64,000 nucleotides of DNA from Myxocyprinus asiaticus (lineage: Eukaryota > Chordata > Actinopteri > Cypriniformes > Catostomidae). Positions within the stretch are counted from its first letter, which is position 1. Every line of letters starts with the position of its first letter. The position numbers were made by a program, and so were the translations under genes. The notes below the pieces were generated by a model. The model worked only from the letters and a program-made list of their open reading frames with translations, was not told the DNA's origin and did no database searches. The stretch spans positions 52,875,501 through 52,939,500 of the forward strand of contig NC_059346.1 in assembly GCF_019703515.2 (NCBI RefSeq). Reading direction: 5' to 3'. Of this stretch, positions 9,991 through 22,322 are shown in pieces.

Positions 9991-10180
9991 GTGCCATGGT
10001 ACCATGGTACATGGTATAGTGCCATGGGACATATATTCCATGGTATTCTTTGAAGTACCTTGGAGTACCATGTAAATACCATGTACATTAATATGGTAAT
10101 ATGTCAGTACCATATGTATATCATAGTACCATGTTATTACCATCTGATACCATCAGTGTACCAAGATACCGCCATAGTTA
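9991..10180. repeat. palindromic CCATGGTA-rich repeat
   Basis: Repeated taccatggtac, ccatggtatt, gtaccatgt and similar words, each nearly self-complementary, spaced 8-20 bases. The type is familiar from fish genomes as a degenerate dispersed sequence. No protein is encoded. Confidence 0.75.
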
Positions 10181-11619
10181 TTGTTGTAGGTAATACTTTA
10201 TAATAATGCCCTTTGAAAGTGAAGTGTACCGTTACATCATCTAAACTATTTTAAACAAGGTCCTCACTTAAAACATCACATAACTGCTAATGAATAGGTA
10301 ATTATTTCTTAAACATACATTCTTAAACACAAGCGATTTACGTTATGCATCATGGATGTGAGCCAACTGCGGACTGACAAGATTTCCATCAAAACAACTT
10401 TGCTGTTCTCAGGTTTCCGTGAAACTTCCTCTCTTCGTCACCGATCAAAGCTTTTCTTTGCTAATAACTACAATTGGCTAATCAGGTCAATGCTGAAACC
10501 CAAACTCTCTATAGACTAAACAAAGTAATTTCCCTGCAGTCCTAAACAAATCACAGACACTGTCCCTTTCAAACTGCTACCTGCATATGCCATAACCTCC
10601 TTTGTCATGAAAAATATCTGTGTGGCAGGAACCATGTTTATGCCATTAGTCATATCTACTTTTTGCTTAATGGATTACTGCTTATTGTGAGCTCTGTACT
10701 AAGTTTGAACACCGGGAGTCCCAGATTTATTCCTTATGACAAGGGTTTCCCCAAAGGGCTTTAAAAGATCAGGCGGGTCAATGTGTCTGCCAGTTAATCA
10801 GTATAGGAGCCATCCTCCCGCCAGTGGCAAGCATGCGCTCCACTTAGGCTGTGTAATTGGTTTAGATGGACACACTTATTTTGTTGACTTGTGCGCTAAT
10901 TGTCCCCAGGATACTTCGGGAGGAAATCTGCAAGGGTTTTCTTGAAAGAAAAGGGCACTGTTCCAGATAAAGAAAGTAGCCTGATTCTTTCTCTTCAGCT
11001 TTTTAACACTTTCTCTGGTGCTGTCATGAACAAGGCCATGGCTGTCTCTTTGACATTAGGACATTAGCTTCATTAGAGCTTAATTATCAGAATTGCTGTC
11101 TAAATACATCAAATGACACAAGCATCTCCTGTGCCAGTATTGTAGCTAGGGATATCATAAAATATAGATATATAGATTATTGATCAGCATGTTATTTTAT
11201 CGATAAATTTTTGAGGCATCTATATAGTATATTAACATCAGCCGACATTTAAATTTGAAGCCTAATTTGTGTGCTTTCAATTCACTGCCAGTTGCATTCC
11301 ATTCAATGTAGTCTGACGTAATAGCTTTGGGAGACCACAAGGGGGCGACATAACATTTACTGAAGCCGGTTGCTGCATGGACAAGGGACAGATAACATAC
11401 ACATTTCGAGCTGATGGCAGTCCAAAGTTACGAAGGTTTTTGTACTCCAAGAATTAACAAAGTGACGTCGATGAGTTTGCAGGTTAGTGTATGAAACTGG
11501 TGTAACTGTGCAAACTGAATGATTACAAATGGTGACGTTTATAATGCAATAAACTTAATGCAACCAAAAAGTACACTGGCTGGCCTTCCTTGTGCGTTAT
11601 ACTGTATGTTACTTAAGGA
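10181..11619. other. low-repeat non-coding DNA
   Basis: Balanced base composition from about 10330 to 11100 with few recognised repeats. Short open frames (10736-10945 and 11519-11701) show no domain. A possible AT-rich repeat fragment begins at 11150 (ctagggatatcataaaatat). Candidate conserved non-coding DNA only by inference. Confidence 0.4.
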
Positions 11620-11812
11620 CAGGGGTGTCAAACTCAGTCCCTGGAGGGCTGCAGCCCTGCAGAGTTTAGTTCCAGCCCTGCTCCAAAATGCCTCCTTGTA
11701 ATCTTCAAGCACTCCTGAAGACCTTGATTAGCTGCTTCAGGTGTGTTTAATTAGGTTTGGAGTTAAACTCTGCTGGACTGTGGCCCTCCAGGAACCAAGT
11801 TTGACACCCCTG
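11620..11812. mobile_element. hAT MITE with 8-bp target duplication
   Basis: It begins caggggtgtcaaactcagtc and ends caagtttgacacccctg, forming inverted repeats. It is flanked by perfect cttaagga copies (11612-11619 and 11813-11820). At 193 bp it is a short non-autonomous element with no coding capacity. A well-known shape in fish genomes. Confidence 0.93.
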
Positions 11813-12530
11813 CTTAAGGATATTTATCCTGAAATTTGACCAGCCTGAACACAGTACAATGAAAATGCATGTACATGTCAACATGCAGTTTAAATATATA
11901 ATCAATAGTTTCCATAGGCCCAGACAAAATCTGCAGACATTTGTATACTGATTCGGGGTGTAAACTCTCAGATTAAACATGGTAAACGGAGTTTTATTGG
12001 GAGGTCTGAAAGCATAATCAAATTAGCAAAAAAATAAAATAATAATAATAATTTATAAACACGCAAGAGGCAAGAGATTTGCAGAATTTAACGAATGACA
12101 GGTGTTCAAATTATGCAGATTATGCAGTGCTTTCTTTTCCGTGTGGGTCTGTCAAAAATGATGTATGATGTTTGATCAACAATGACCGATGTATGTCAAT
12201 AACCTGTAATATGTTTCCCTCATCTCGTTCTCTCGTGGTACACAAAAGTTTTTTTCCAACTAAAATAATGGTTAGCTTTAGGGTTTAGTTAAGGTGTTAC
12301 ACTTTGTGGTTAGGTTTAGGTTTGGCTTAGGGCTTAAATTTAGGAAAAATATTGTAATATTGTCGTTCATTGGTTCATTTTCTAATTTTTTAAAAGTTGC
12401 ACATTTTTGTATGAGCCAACTCGTACTATTAATATGTCTTGTCATAAGACCAGGTTGGGATTGTGTATAGGGCAGTCATTCATGGCACTGTAACACCAAA
12501 CACCTTTAGACAACATTATATACCCATATA
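11813..12530. other. unassigned non-coding DNA
   Basis: Includes a 'ggttaggtttaggtttggct' patch at about 12310-12330, which also occurs in SINE-like sequence elsewhere in the window. The minus frame at 11747-11980 overlaps the MITE edge and is not a gene. Confidence 0.4.
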
Positions 12531-13048
12531 CACTCACTGAGCACTTTATTAGGTACACCTGTACACCTTCTTATTCATGCATTTTTCTAATCAGCCAATC
12601 GTGTGGCAGCAGTGCAGTGCATAAAATACGGGTCAAGAGCTTCAGTTAATGTTCACATCAACCATTAGAATGGGGAAAAATTTCGACCGTGGCATGATTG
12701 TTGGTGCCAGACAGGCTGGTTTGAGTATTTCTGTAGCTGCTGATCTCCTGGGATTTCCACATACAACAGTCTCTAGAGTTTACTCAGAATGGTGCCAAAA
12801 ACAAAAAAACAGTTCTGCAGACGGAAACGCCTTGTTGATGAGAGAGGTCAACGGAGAATGGCCAGACTGGTTTGAGCTGACAGAAAGGCTACGGTAACTC
12901 ATATAACCACTCTATACATTTGCAGTGAGCAGAATAGCATCTCAGAATGCACAACATGTCGAACCTTGATGCGGATGGGCTACAACAGCAGAAGACCACG
13001 TCGGGCACTTTATTAGGACCATGTTCCTAATAAAGTGCTAAGTGAGTG
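12531..13048 (+). mobile_element. Tc1-like non-autonomous element
   Basis: Starts cactcactgagcactttatt and ends as its inverse (cctaataaagtgctaagtga plus gtg). TA lies on both sides (12529-12530 and 13049-13050). 518 bp is too short for a full transposase (normally about 340 residues). It keeps only the N-terminal coding region. Sister copies are at 33206-33504 and 48341-48882 on the minus strand. Confidence 0.92.
12649..12897 (+). pseudogene. Tc1-like transposase N-terminal remnant
   Basis: About 80 codons. FDRGMIVGARQAGLSISVAA and TTVSRVYSEWCQKQ form the helix-turn-helix that binds the inverted repeats in Tc1-family transposases. It continues into NGEWPDWFELTERLR, part of the second DNA-binding subdomain. 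The whole DDE/D catalytic core is missing. Further downstream, ECTT- and MGYNSRRPR-like remains occur in other frames up to about 13000. It might encode a short DNA-binding peptide, but no promoter evidence was found. Confidence 0.85.
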
Positions 13049-14099
13049 TACATTGCACAGTCATACTGGGATACATTAAAGCAAAAGTCAAAGGTATCTA
13101 TCTATGTGTGCCTTTACAGAAATGGACTTTCAACCTATTATCCTATCCTATCCTACCCTGAGAAAATTTCACTGGAGTAAAAAGTGAATAAAAACATGAA
13201 ACCATGGTTTTAAGAGGCAATGTCCCAGCAGCTACAAACGATACCTTGGGTGCACGTAAATTAACTTTCAGTCTTCACTGGGTGAAGGTGATGTCCACCG
13301 TCTTATAATGCAATGCTTCTGTGACCTTAGTGTGCTCTTCTGCTGATGTGGCGTAGTCATGGAGTCTCCCATATGGTTTCAGTCCACTCCTAAATCCTAA
13401 AGCATTGTCATTGATTTACTAAGTGTATTCCCTAGACACATGATCGGACCCTAACGAACCTCAACAGCTTGTGCGAGACAAGGGCCATTAAGCTTAATGG
13501 TTGAGGGCATCAAAGGGAGTACACTGCGAGGCCAATAGAAAAAATTAGTTAAAGGGACGGGGTTTTGCAGACTGCTAGTCTGTGGCTGCAGTTGTAATTT
13601 ATGACAATGCCCTTGAGCCTAAGCCTGGTTCTGAGACTAAGTTTCATCCTAGAGACTTCAGAGAGGGCATCCTGAGTCCAGACGCAGTGGAGAGAGAGAG
13701 ACAGATCGAGAGAGAGATAGAGAGTTAATGAGAATGAGAAGGAAAGACAAATTTTTCTCTTTTTTGTTTTCCCTTAGCAGGTTCCGTGATTAGGAAAAGG
13801 AATCTTTTCATTACTGTTTATCCTTTTGTGACTACAGAGCAAAAACTGTTTTTTTTCAATGGCCGTCTTGGTCCATAAATCTTTGCGACATTGTGGAAAA
13901 ATATTGTATCATCAATTTGGAGATGTGATTGCAGTTTCTGTTCATTAATATAAACTTATGACATGCAGATTTATTGACCCCATTTTCATCAAAACCAGTT
14001 TCAGTCAAAACAACATAGATGATAACCAGCACGTGTTTTAGGCAACAGCCAATACTGACCAGTGACCTCATCGGTCAAGCTCCATACAAGACAAAAACA
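13049..14099. other. unassigned; GA-rich patch
   Basis: Contains a TATCC run (13139-13155), a GA-rich patch (13688-13730), and 'ccctgagaaaatttcactgg' at about 13157, which recurs with small changes at 34954. The minus frame at 13856-14071 has no domain. Confidence 0.4.
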
Positions 14100-14640
14100 A
14101 AACAGAAAAAGCACAAAGAAAGTAGTCTATACAATAGTGCACAATATTCAAATTCTGCTGAAGGCATATAATAGCCTACTGTGAAAAGCAGACCCAAATT
14201 TAAGTAATTATTCACCGATAATCTTGCCCTCCATAGCTTTCAAATAAAATATTACAGCAACAACAGATCACAAGACACACAAGACCCAATGGTGTTAAAT
14301 GTACATCCTGATATATGTCTAAATATATATTTGATTTGAAAGCTACAGCCAGATTGGCAGAGAATAAAAACTTCAGTTTGTTCCTCAAAGCTAACATAAG
14401 GTTTTAGAAGACGCATAGACATATTTAAAAGTCATATGGACAACTTTCATGGTGCTTTTTGGTGTTTTTATCCTTTACAGAGCTTGACAAATGAAATGTT
14501 GAATGGAAAAGTACTCCATAAAGACTCTTTAAAAATTCTCTTTTTGTGTTCCACAGAAGAAAACACCAGTATACAGGTTTGGAACGACACAAGGGTTAGT
14601 AAATAATTACAGAATTGTCATGCTAGGTTTTCAATCTGGT
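14100..14640. mobile_element. Angel-like MITE, degenerate
   Basis: Interior words 'aaagtagtctatacaatagt', 'ttctgctgaaggcatataat' and 'gtaattattcaccgataatc', and a right arm 'ttttgtgttccacagaagaa', 'ggtttggaacgacacaaggg', 'ttagtaaataattacagaat'. Same family as 21715-21992 and 28566-30649. The terminal TTAA signals are not clear. Confidence 0.65.
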
Positions 14641-14652
14641 CTTATAAAAACA

Positions 14653-14890
14653 CGTTACTATATTTTGCAAAATTTTTTTTACATGGCTTGTTGGACGTAT
14701 TGCGCCAGTTTCCATGTGAAATGAACACTAGAGGTGCTACAACAATGACTTTTATTTCCTTTCATACAAATCATGAGAAAAGGGCAGATTATCAATTTAT
14801 CAAAGCTTACTTTTTGCCCTTTTCCTCAAACAATAAAATCTAAACTCTTTTACTATAGCACATGACTTGTAAGGCATACATTTAACTTAA
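14653..14890. repeat. dispersed repeat, also at 24900-25110
   Basis: Both copies share an ordered set of words: gtgctacaacaa, tttatt.cctt, acaaatca.gag, gcagattat.a, cttta.aaacactta-like, ttttact. Divergence is high and no ends are resolved. Family unnamed. Confidence 0.5.
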
Positions 14891-15877
14891 GCTGTCAGAA
14901 TTAATGCGTTAATGCATGCGATTAATTAAAAAAAGTTAAATGCGATTAATGCATTCACTGTTAATATATACCAGTATAGACCAAAATAAACACTTGTTGG
15001 GAGGGCGGAAACTTTGTAATGTGTCCACCCGGAGTCATTACACTGACGCACACACCACAAACACACACAGCAGCACTTTCCTGTCAGTGATAACATTATG
15101 GGGAAATGACCTCTTAGCGCAATTAGATGTACAAAACAAGCCCAGATGGGACTTATGACAGAAATCAAGTATTATTCATCCTATGTAAAGTGCATTTTAA
15201 TTACCACAGAAGCACGGTAAGTCTTAACTTTCACCAAAAACACAGAATGAGACGTGTTTGTTTGCAAGTACTTTCCCCATGGAGTTTAAAGCGACACTTG
15301 ATGCTGGCGTTGACGCTCTGACGCAAATCATAAACATGGCTTCACGATTGCTGTAGGAATGCTGATAGCCACAGCCTACCAACAAGTTAATATTGTGGAG
15401 ATGAGAGTTTAAGAGATGAAATGCCCACTGCAATGAATATGCAAAATATGGGGAGACTAGTTCTTTCAATTAGTCAAACTCCCATTCAGACTTTGGGAAA
15501 TGTTTAATGTTACTTGAACTGGTGCTATTTTAGTGCATTTTTATCTTTATATGGTGGAAGGCTTTGTTTGGAAAATGTTAATAAAGCGTTATATTGTTAC
15601 TTTTTGGACATCAGGTGGTGCTGTGTATGCGGCAGCCTGTTGGAGCAGCTCTGTGTAGTTTTATGTTTTATTTTATGTTTTATGTGTTTTAGGGTGTTTT
15701 TAGAGTGTTTCTTTGTTTTTAAGTAACTACAACACCTAGAGAAGCAATAATCATGTTGACTGAGGCTAAAATGGACATTAAATTGCTTCACAACTCCCGA
15801 GGGAGACCAAACAGACCGAGCAAACATGACTCCATTGTTTACACCAGAGATCAGCTACTCAAGTTCGGAAACCGGCA

Positions 15878-16640
15878 GTGTTTATGGGACTAAGAATGGA
15901 AATTCCCGGTGAGTTAAAGAAATGTACAAGGGGATGCAGAGCGGGGGTGAAGCGTCGGAAGCAGAGAAGGAAGTTTAAACCCACTCTGCCTTCAGTTATT
16001 ACTGGAAACGTAAGATGCCTTGCTAATAAGATGGAAGAGTTCAAGACGCTGATGAAGAGTCAGTGGGAATATTGCAAGTGCTGTATTGTGTGTTTCATGG
16101 AGACGGTTGAATGGACTGATCCCGGACACAAGCATGACCACTGAGGGCTTTCAAATGGTGCGGGCAGATCGGAAACCTAAAGAAAGTGGTAAGAGGAGAG
16201 GAGGGGGGCTGGCAGTGTTTGTGAACAATAAATTGTGTAATCCAGGGCACATCACAGTCAAAAAACAACTTTGTAGAGTAGACATTGAATTGTTAACGGT
16301 AAGCCTGCGGCCATACTATCTACCCAGGGAATTTTCACATGTGATTGTTACTTCAGTCCATGTACCACCTACAGCCGATGTAGCCTTAGTGTGTGATGTT
16401 ATTCATAACCACGCAGCTAGACTACAGATCTTGCATCCACAAGCACTCTTCCTAAAAACGGGGGATTTTAATCATGTTTCACTTGCATCTGTTCTGCCAG
16501 CTTTTACCCAGTTTGTAAAATGTCCAACCAGAGACAATAAAACTTTGGACCTTTCATATACCAATCTCAGTGATGCATACAGTGCCACTCCCACCGCTTG
16601 GCAAATCTGATCATAATTTGGTTGATTTGCTATGTAGATA
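15878..16640 (+). pseudogene. LINE APE-type endonuclease, frameshifted
   Basis: The apurinic-like endonuclease of LINE ORF2 nicks target DNA to prime reverse transcription. The first part (15878-16110, one frame) has ITGNVRCLANKMEEFKTL and the acidic motif region as CFMETVE: the glutamate is retained, but the usual tryptophan after ET is lost. The frame then shifts to LIPDTSMTTEGFQMVRADR, RRGGGLAVFVNN and LRPYYLPREFSHVIV, with the catalytic GDFNHV near 16463-16480. A second frameshift precedes SDHNLV (about 16606-16624), which holds the final aspartate-histidine pair. All catalytic motifs are legible, but two frameshifts break the protein. Confidence 0.85.
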
Positions 16641-16734
16641 TAAGCCATTTGTTCAGCAACAGCCAGTTATAACCAGAACAGTGAGGAGATGATCGAATGA
16701 GACGAATGATGCATTAAGAGACTGTTTTGGAATT

Positions 16735-18395
16735 ATGGACAGGAATGTTCTCTGTGATTCTCATGGAGATAATATCAATGAGCTCACTCAATGTGTCACA
16801 GGATATATAAACTTCTGTGTGGACAGTGTTTTGCCAACAAAGACTGTGCGCTGCTTACCAAATAACAAGCCATGGGTCACCAGTGAACTTAAGGCCCTTT
16901 TGAATGAGAAGAAATGGGCCTTTAGAGCAGGGGATAAGGAGGCACAGAGAAGGGTGCAGAGGGAGATGAAGGTGAGAGTAAAAGAGAGAAAGGAGGCATA
17001 TAGGAGAAAACTAGAGGACAGGCTTCAGAACAACAATGTGAGAGAGGTGTGGAATGGAATGAGAAAGATTTCTGGATATAAGGTGTTAAGCAGCCAGCAA
17101 TGAGAAAGGGTCTGGACAGAGCCAATGAGCTGAAAATGTTTTTATAATTGGTTCAGCACTGTTACCATCAACTATTCCACTAGCAATGTCACCTCCCTCC
17201 CCCTCTCAAATATCGACATCACACTTACCAATACAATTAATTCATTTCCCCACTCCTCACTCTCCTTGTGGCCTGTGCATTACAACTGACCAAGTGGAGA
17301 GGTAACTGAGGAGGCTCCATGCTGGGAAGGCAGCCGGCCCTGATGGGATAAGCTCAAGGGTCCTTAAGGTATATGCAGAACAGTTGTGGAGTGGTGGAGT
17401 GGTGCTGCATATGTTTAATATGAGCTTGAGTCTGGGAAAGGTGCCGGTCCTCCAGAAGACTTCCTGTGTGGTGCCAATGCCAAAAATGGGGAACTGTAAA
17501 GATCTGAATGAAATTCAGACCATTGGCGTTGACATCGCATCTGATGAAGACTCTGGAGAGGATAGTCTTGCCCCACCTTAAATCCCAGGTTGGCACTTTA
17601 TTGGATCCCCTGCAGTTTGCCTACCAGTCACAAGTGGGAGTGGAGGATGCCATCATCTACCTCCTACACAAGGCTTATCTACATTTTGGAGAAATATGAC
17701 ACGGAGGCATGCCACGTCCAGAAATTTGGTCATGGGTATCCCATTGGTCATGGACTCTGTGGTCATGGGGTGTATTAGTGAAGGAAAGGATGAAGAGTAC
17801 AGGAGCCTGGTGGATAACTTTTTGGACTTGTGTAAACGGAACCACATCCAGCTTAACACCAATAAAACCAAAGAGATGGTGGTTGATTTCAGGCGGGCAA
17901 AATCAGCACTGTCTCCTGTCAGTATTCATGGGGAGGACATTAAGATAGTTACCTCCTATAAATATCTTGGACAATATGTTTAGCTGGGCCACCAACACAG
18001 ACAGTGTATATAAAAAAGGCCAGAGCCGACTCTATTTTTTGAGGAGGCTGAGATCTTTTGGAGTTTGGGAGGTAATGCTCCATTCCTTCTGTGAGTCTGT
18101 GGTGGCAGCAGTACTCTTTTATTCTGTTGTGTGTTGGGGGAGCGTTATTAGGGTTGGTGACTTGAACAGACTGAACAAACTGATAAGAAAAGCCAGCTCT
18201 GTTTTGGGGATTAGTCTTGACCCCCTAGAGGTGGTGATGGAGAGAAGAATGCTGGCTAAGCTCTTAGCCATTATGTACAAGACCTCTCACCCATTACACA
18301 GCATAGTTGATGCACAGAAGAGCACATTTAGTAGGAGACTGATTCCTCTGCGATGTAAGAAAGAATGCTACTTAGGTCCTTTATATATGCAGTAA
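16735..18395 (+). pseudogene. LINE reverse transcriptase, palm deleted
   Basis: The N-terminal linker (NNKPWVTSELKALLNEKKW, EVWNGMRKISGYK; 16735-17103) is followed by RT fingers (AGKAAGPDGISSRVLK, about 17316-17370) and PVLQKTSCVVPMPK. A frameshift near 17510 leads to FRPLALTSHLMKTLERIVLP and DPLQFAYQSQVGVEDAIIYL (17508-17699). The palm should follow, with its catalytic aspartate, the QGxxLSP box and the ADD-type active site. Instead the sequence jumps from LHF to EACHVQKFG and a run of ggtcatgg-like words (17723-17775), then resumes at EEYRSLVDNFLDLCKRNHIQ. The C-terminus (YFLRRLRSFGV, AVLFYSVVCWGS) is at 17967-18395 after another frame change. The enzyme is certainly dead. Confidence 0.85.
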
Positions 18396-18717
18396 TTAGG
18401 ATGTACAACAGTACACAGAACTTAAGCTGTAATGATATTGTTCTGTTTTGTAGTATCTATGTCTCTGCTGCTGTAATAGCTCGATTTCCCTCCGAGGATG
18501 AATAAAGTAGTATCGTATCGTATATTCTTTTCTTTTCTAAAATGGAAATAAATGCATTTTGACAGGAAAAAAAGTATACGTGACGTCAAATTTCAGCATG
18601 TCCAAAATCTCAGATTAATCGCGATTAACTAAAAAAAAATATGCTATTAATCGCGAATTTTAATCGACTGACAGCAATAATTTTTAGGTTTGCAAAATGT
18701 TTGAAAACAATTAAATT

Positions 18718-18960
18718 GCACAGTAGCTCAAGCGATAGAGGTACAAGTCCAGAAGAGAATGCGAGTCAACAAGTAAACTGAAAGTGTCATGGAAGCACCA
18801 CAAAATGAACGAGAAATTGTATTTTTCATATTACATTTGCTTTTTATGACACTCTTGGTTAGGTTTAGGGTTGGGAGGTTGGTTTTGTTGACTTAAAACT
18901 CTGCCGCGATTCATGTAAGGAATCACATAATATCATTTTATGCTACAGTCAGGTCATTTT
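18718..18960 (+). repeat. SINE-like fragment, degenerate
   Basis: 'gtgtcatggaagcaccacaa', 'aatg..cga', 'tatgacactcttggttaggt' and 'ttagggttgggaggttggtt' parallel the body of the SINE at 25184-25500. The tRNA-like head is barely recognisable (agctcaagcgatagaggtac). Confidence 0.5.
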
Positions 18961-18994
18961 CATGAGATCAGGATGTAAGTTTTGCTAGTGGACA

Positions 18995-19055
18995 GCGTAA
19001 ACCAGCCTGAACCAGCGTGAAAATTCAGGCTGGTCTATGCTGGTTTTTATTTCAA
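18995..19055. repeat. CCAGC/GCTGG palindromic repeat
   Basis: 'accagcctgaaccagcgtga' and 'aggctggtctatgctggttt' pair as an imperfect hairpin. Same type as 20455-20660. Confidence 0.7.
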
Positions 19056-20454
19056 TGGGATGTTGGAAGTTAAGTTCACTGGATGTTGAACCCACACACC
19101 ATCTTTAACCCTGTTGCAGTTCTCATGTCTCATGTACCACAGAATTGTTACTTTAGTGAAGCACCTTTTTTCCTTGTTAAGGTACTTCAGTTGTCTGGTA
19201 GGGGACATCTCCAGTATCAGAGTTAATTTAGTATGAGTCTTCGTGGCTGTCTTCGGAGACTGTTGAACTCCATCACAATGGCACATGTCAATAGTCTACG
19301 GCGCCTGTATTCGTCAAGCCCTGGGAAAGAGTCCTCTGCACAGACAGTGTGTAAATTGCCTGTCATGAATTATTAAGAGAAGCATTTGCCTTCTGATTGA
19401 TTAGCCCCTAATGCATTTTCTAATCATTGCAGTTAAGGGACATTTTCCTGCTAATCAAAATTGGTCGAAACTGAAAGGTCTGGTCTGGCCGCAGATGAGT
19501 GATAAGAGGATGACTGAGAACTGACACTCGGAGGAGCTGGTAACTTTTGGGAAGAGACGGCGATCTTTGTTTATGCAGCACTTACCATCAGATCATTTGA
19601 TTAGCTGACTGATAGCTTGCCTGGTGTCACATACTGTTTATACAAGCAGTTCTTTTGCAGTAAGTGTACAAAATTAGTGGTGCTTGCTAAGTTAAGCATC
19701 AATATCACTGTTGCTCATGCTTAAACAAACGTGTAACCCAAAGTATTAAACTTTGGCATGAAACTCATGGAACTATGACAAAGTTGACACTCAAATGAAA
19801 CATCTCCATTGACTCCATCAACAACAACATGCCTCCAGCTATGACTTGGGAAAGACCGAGGCATCTTTAAGTACAGTAAGAGCACACTGTGTTTTTGCAG
19901 TTTCAGAAAGAGTGATTTTCACAAGTGCTAATGATGTTAACTCTCTCAGGCTGATGTTTTATACCATGGCCTATTGTATGAGCTCTAAAAAATAGTCCTC
20001 TGCTCTCACCCACGAAAACCTGGCTGTTCTCACGCTAAGACAGGAAAGGAAACAGCTGTTTTTTCTGTAGCTTTAGTGGTTCTGATGGGATGCCTGTATT
20101 GCCTCTACCTACCTCTGTGCGGATCCATGCCAGCTACATTAAAGTCTCAGTTGCACTGGCTCTGCCAGCGCACACAGAACCAAGCCGCATACTTCCAGGC
20201 GGCCCATCATTTCTGCCAAGAGCTAAGCGAAGCAGCCAGGCCTGTACTTTGTCTTAGAAGTTTCATCAGGGATGAAAAATCTAAGGTTTAAGCTGACTTT
20301 CCCAGTGAACATTTCCCAGGATGCATGACTAATTCTATCCATAACCCCAAGCTTATCCCTAAACCCAGCCCTAACCCAGAAATAACCCTAATATCAAACA
20401 TGCCCTCAGTTGTAGCATCCCTGCTGAAAAGACCAAATTAACTAACATGCAGTT
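19056..20454. other. low-repeat non-coding DNA
   Basis: No recognised element. Contains homeodomain-like AT cores near 19375-19460 (attgattagcccctaatgca, ctaatcaaaattgg) that would suit a regulatory element. Short frames at 19047-19286 (minus) and 20076-20291 (plus) have no domain. Confidence 0.4.
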
Positions 20455-20660
20455 CCCATGCTGGTCAAGACTAGTTTATGCTGGTTAGTGCTGGTTTAAA
20501 GCTGGTCTAGCAGGGGGACCAACATAGCCATGTTGTTTACCAGCAAAAGTGAAGCTGGTCGACCAGTATGTTTTTTCTGGTAATGCTAGTTAACCAAGGA
20601 AGGCTTGCTGGTTAAACCAGCCAAAATCACACTAGCATCCCATGTTGTGGACCAGCATTC
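20455..20660. repeat. degenerate TGCTGGT hairpin repeat
   Basis: Many tgctggt, gctggtc and their inverse accagc copies in about 200 bases. Composition matches a common dispersed fish repeat able to form stem-loops. Confidence 0.75.
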
Positions 20661-20741
20661 AAAACAAAACATATGCTTATGACCAGATATGCTGTTTTTA
20701 GTAGGGAATGCTGAATAGGAAGCACTTTCCACAAATAAGGT

Positions 20742-20744
<3 letters not shown>

Positions 20745-20812
<68 letters not shown>
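20745..20812. repeat. (TA)n microsatellite
   Basis: About 34 uninterrupted AT dinucleotides. Open frames made of IYIYIY are artefacts. Confidence 0.98.
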
Positions 20813-20815
<3 letters not shown>

Positions 20816-20989
20816 GGGTGTTTTTTGGCAACACTGTTACCAAGATTTAGAACCTCTAAATACACTTTACAGTTCTGATTTGTCTGAGTTTGTCATTTTC
20901 AAATAAACATTAAATGAACATCAAAATAAAATATTAAATTATAAAATAAATAAAATAAATGAGACACAGCCAAACACAACAAAATGTTA

Positions 20990-21714
<725 letters not shown>

Positions 21715-21992
21715 TTAAAGGGATAGTTCACCCAAAAATTCTGTTTTTTATCATTTACTTTCCTCATGTCGTTCCAAACCGATAACTTTCTATTTTATAT
21801 GGAACACAAAAGGAGGTGTTAAACAGCCTCAGTCCCCATTCACTTTCATTGAATGTGAATAGTGGTGTCTACATTCTTCAGAATTTCTCCTCTTGAGTTC
21901 CACAAAGGAAAGAAAGTCATAAAGGTTTGGAATGACTTAAGGTGTGAGTAAATGATGACAAAATGTTCATTCTGGGTTAACTATTCCTTTAA
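21715..21992. mobile_element. Angel-like MITE, nearly complete
   Basis: Begins ttaaagggatagttcaccca and ends gggttaactattcctttaa. The inner arms also pair: tcatttactttcctcatgtc with gtgagtaaatgatgacaaaa, and cgttccaaacc with ggtttggaatgac. The TTAA at both outer ends fits a TTAA-targeting transposase supplied in trans. No coding. The best reference copy of this family in the window. Confidence 0.88.
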
Positions 21993-22041
21993 GATACTTT
22001 CTCCTATCCCAGCTAAATATGCAGAGACAACTAAGTAATCA

Positions 22042-22322
22042 GAGTTTGCATGTTCTCCCCGTGTTCGCATGGGTTTCCTCTGGGTGCTCCGGTTTCCCCC
22101 ACAGTCCAAAAACATGCAGGTTATGTGAATTGGAGTCTCTAAATTGCCCATAGGTGTGAGTGAGAGTGTGAATGTGTATGTCTTTGTGTGTTAGCACTGT
22201 GATGGACTGGCCACCTGTCGAGTGTGTTTCCCTGCCTTCGGGCCGAAACAGCTGGGATAGGCTCCAGCACTACCCGCATCCCTCATAGGACAAGCGGTTA
22301 CAGAAGAAGGATGGATGGATGG
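22042..22322 (+). mobile_element. LINE/SINE 3' end with (GGAT)n tail
   Basis: It carries 'ggtttcctctgggtgctccg', 'ccccacagtccaaaaacatg', 'gggataggctccagcac' and 'acaagcggttacagaag', then atggatggatgg. This is the common fish sequence attached to RTE-like retroposon 3' ends. It is flanked by a perfect 13-bp duplication aactaagtaatca (22029-22041 and 22323-22335), so it entered by target-primed reverse transcription as a 281-bp 5'-truncated piece. Confidence 0.9.

Larger units (their letters stand above)
15610..18526 (+). mobile_element. L2/Rex-type LINE with internal deletion
   Basis: A roughly 2.9-kb LINE in a hAT-like element. It has a possible 5' leader, an endonuclease, an RT with a large internal deletion, a C-terminus, then 'ccgaggatgaataaagtag' and a short (TATCG)n tail at 18511-18523. 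The pentamer tail and motif style fit an L2/Rex-type clade. The exact 5' limit is inferred from the host element's break. Confidence 0.82.
14891..18675. mobile_element. hAT-like element split by a LINE
   Basis: The left end gctgtcagaattaatgcg and right end ttttaatcgactgacagc form short inverted repeats, each followed inward by gcgattaa words. The interior left of 15603 ends 'aaagcgttatattgttactt' and resumes after about 18526 with 'aaaatggaaataaatgcatt'. The intervening bases are a LINE. A clean 8-bp duplication was not found, so exact ends are uncertain. Confidence 0.65.

Noticed and set aside
14880..18690. 8-bp target duplication for the LINE-bearing hAT-like element
   Set aside because: Flanks taacttaa and aataattt do not match convincingly.
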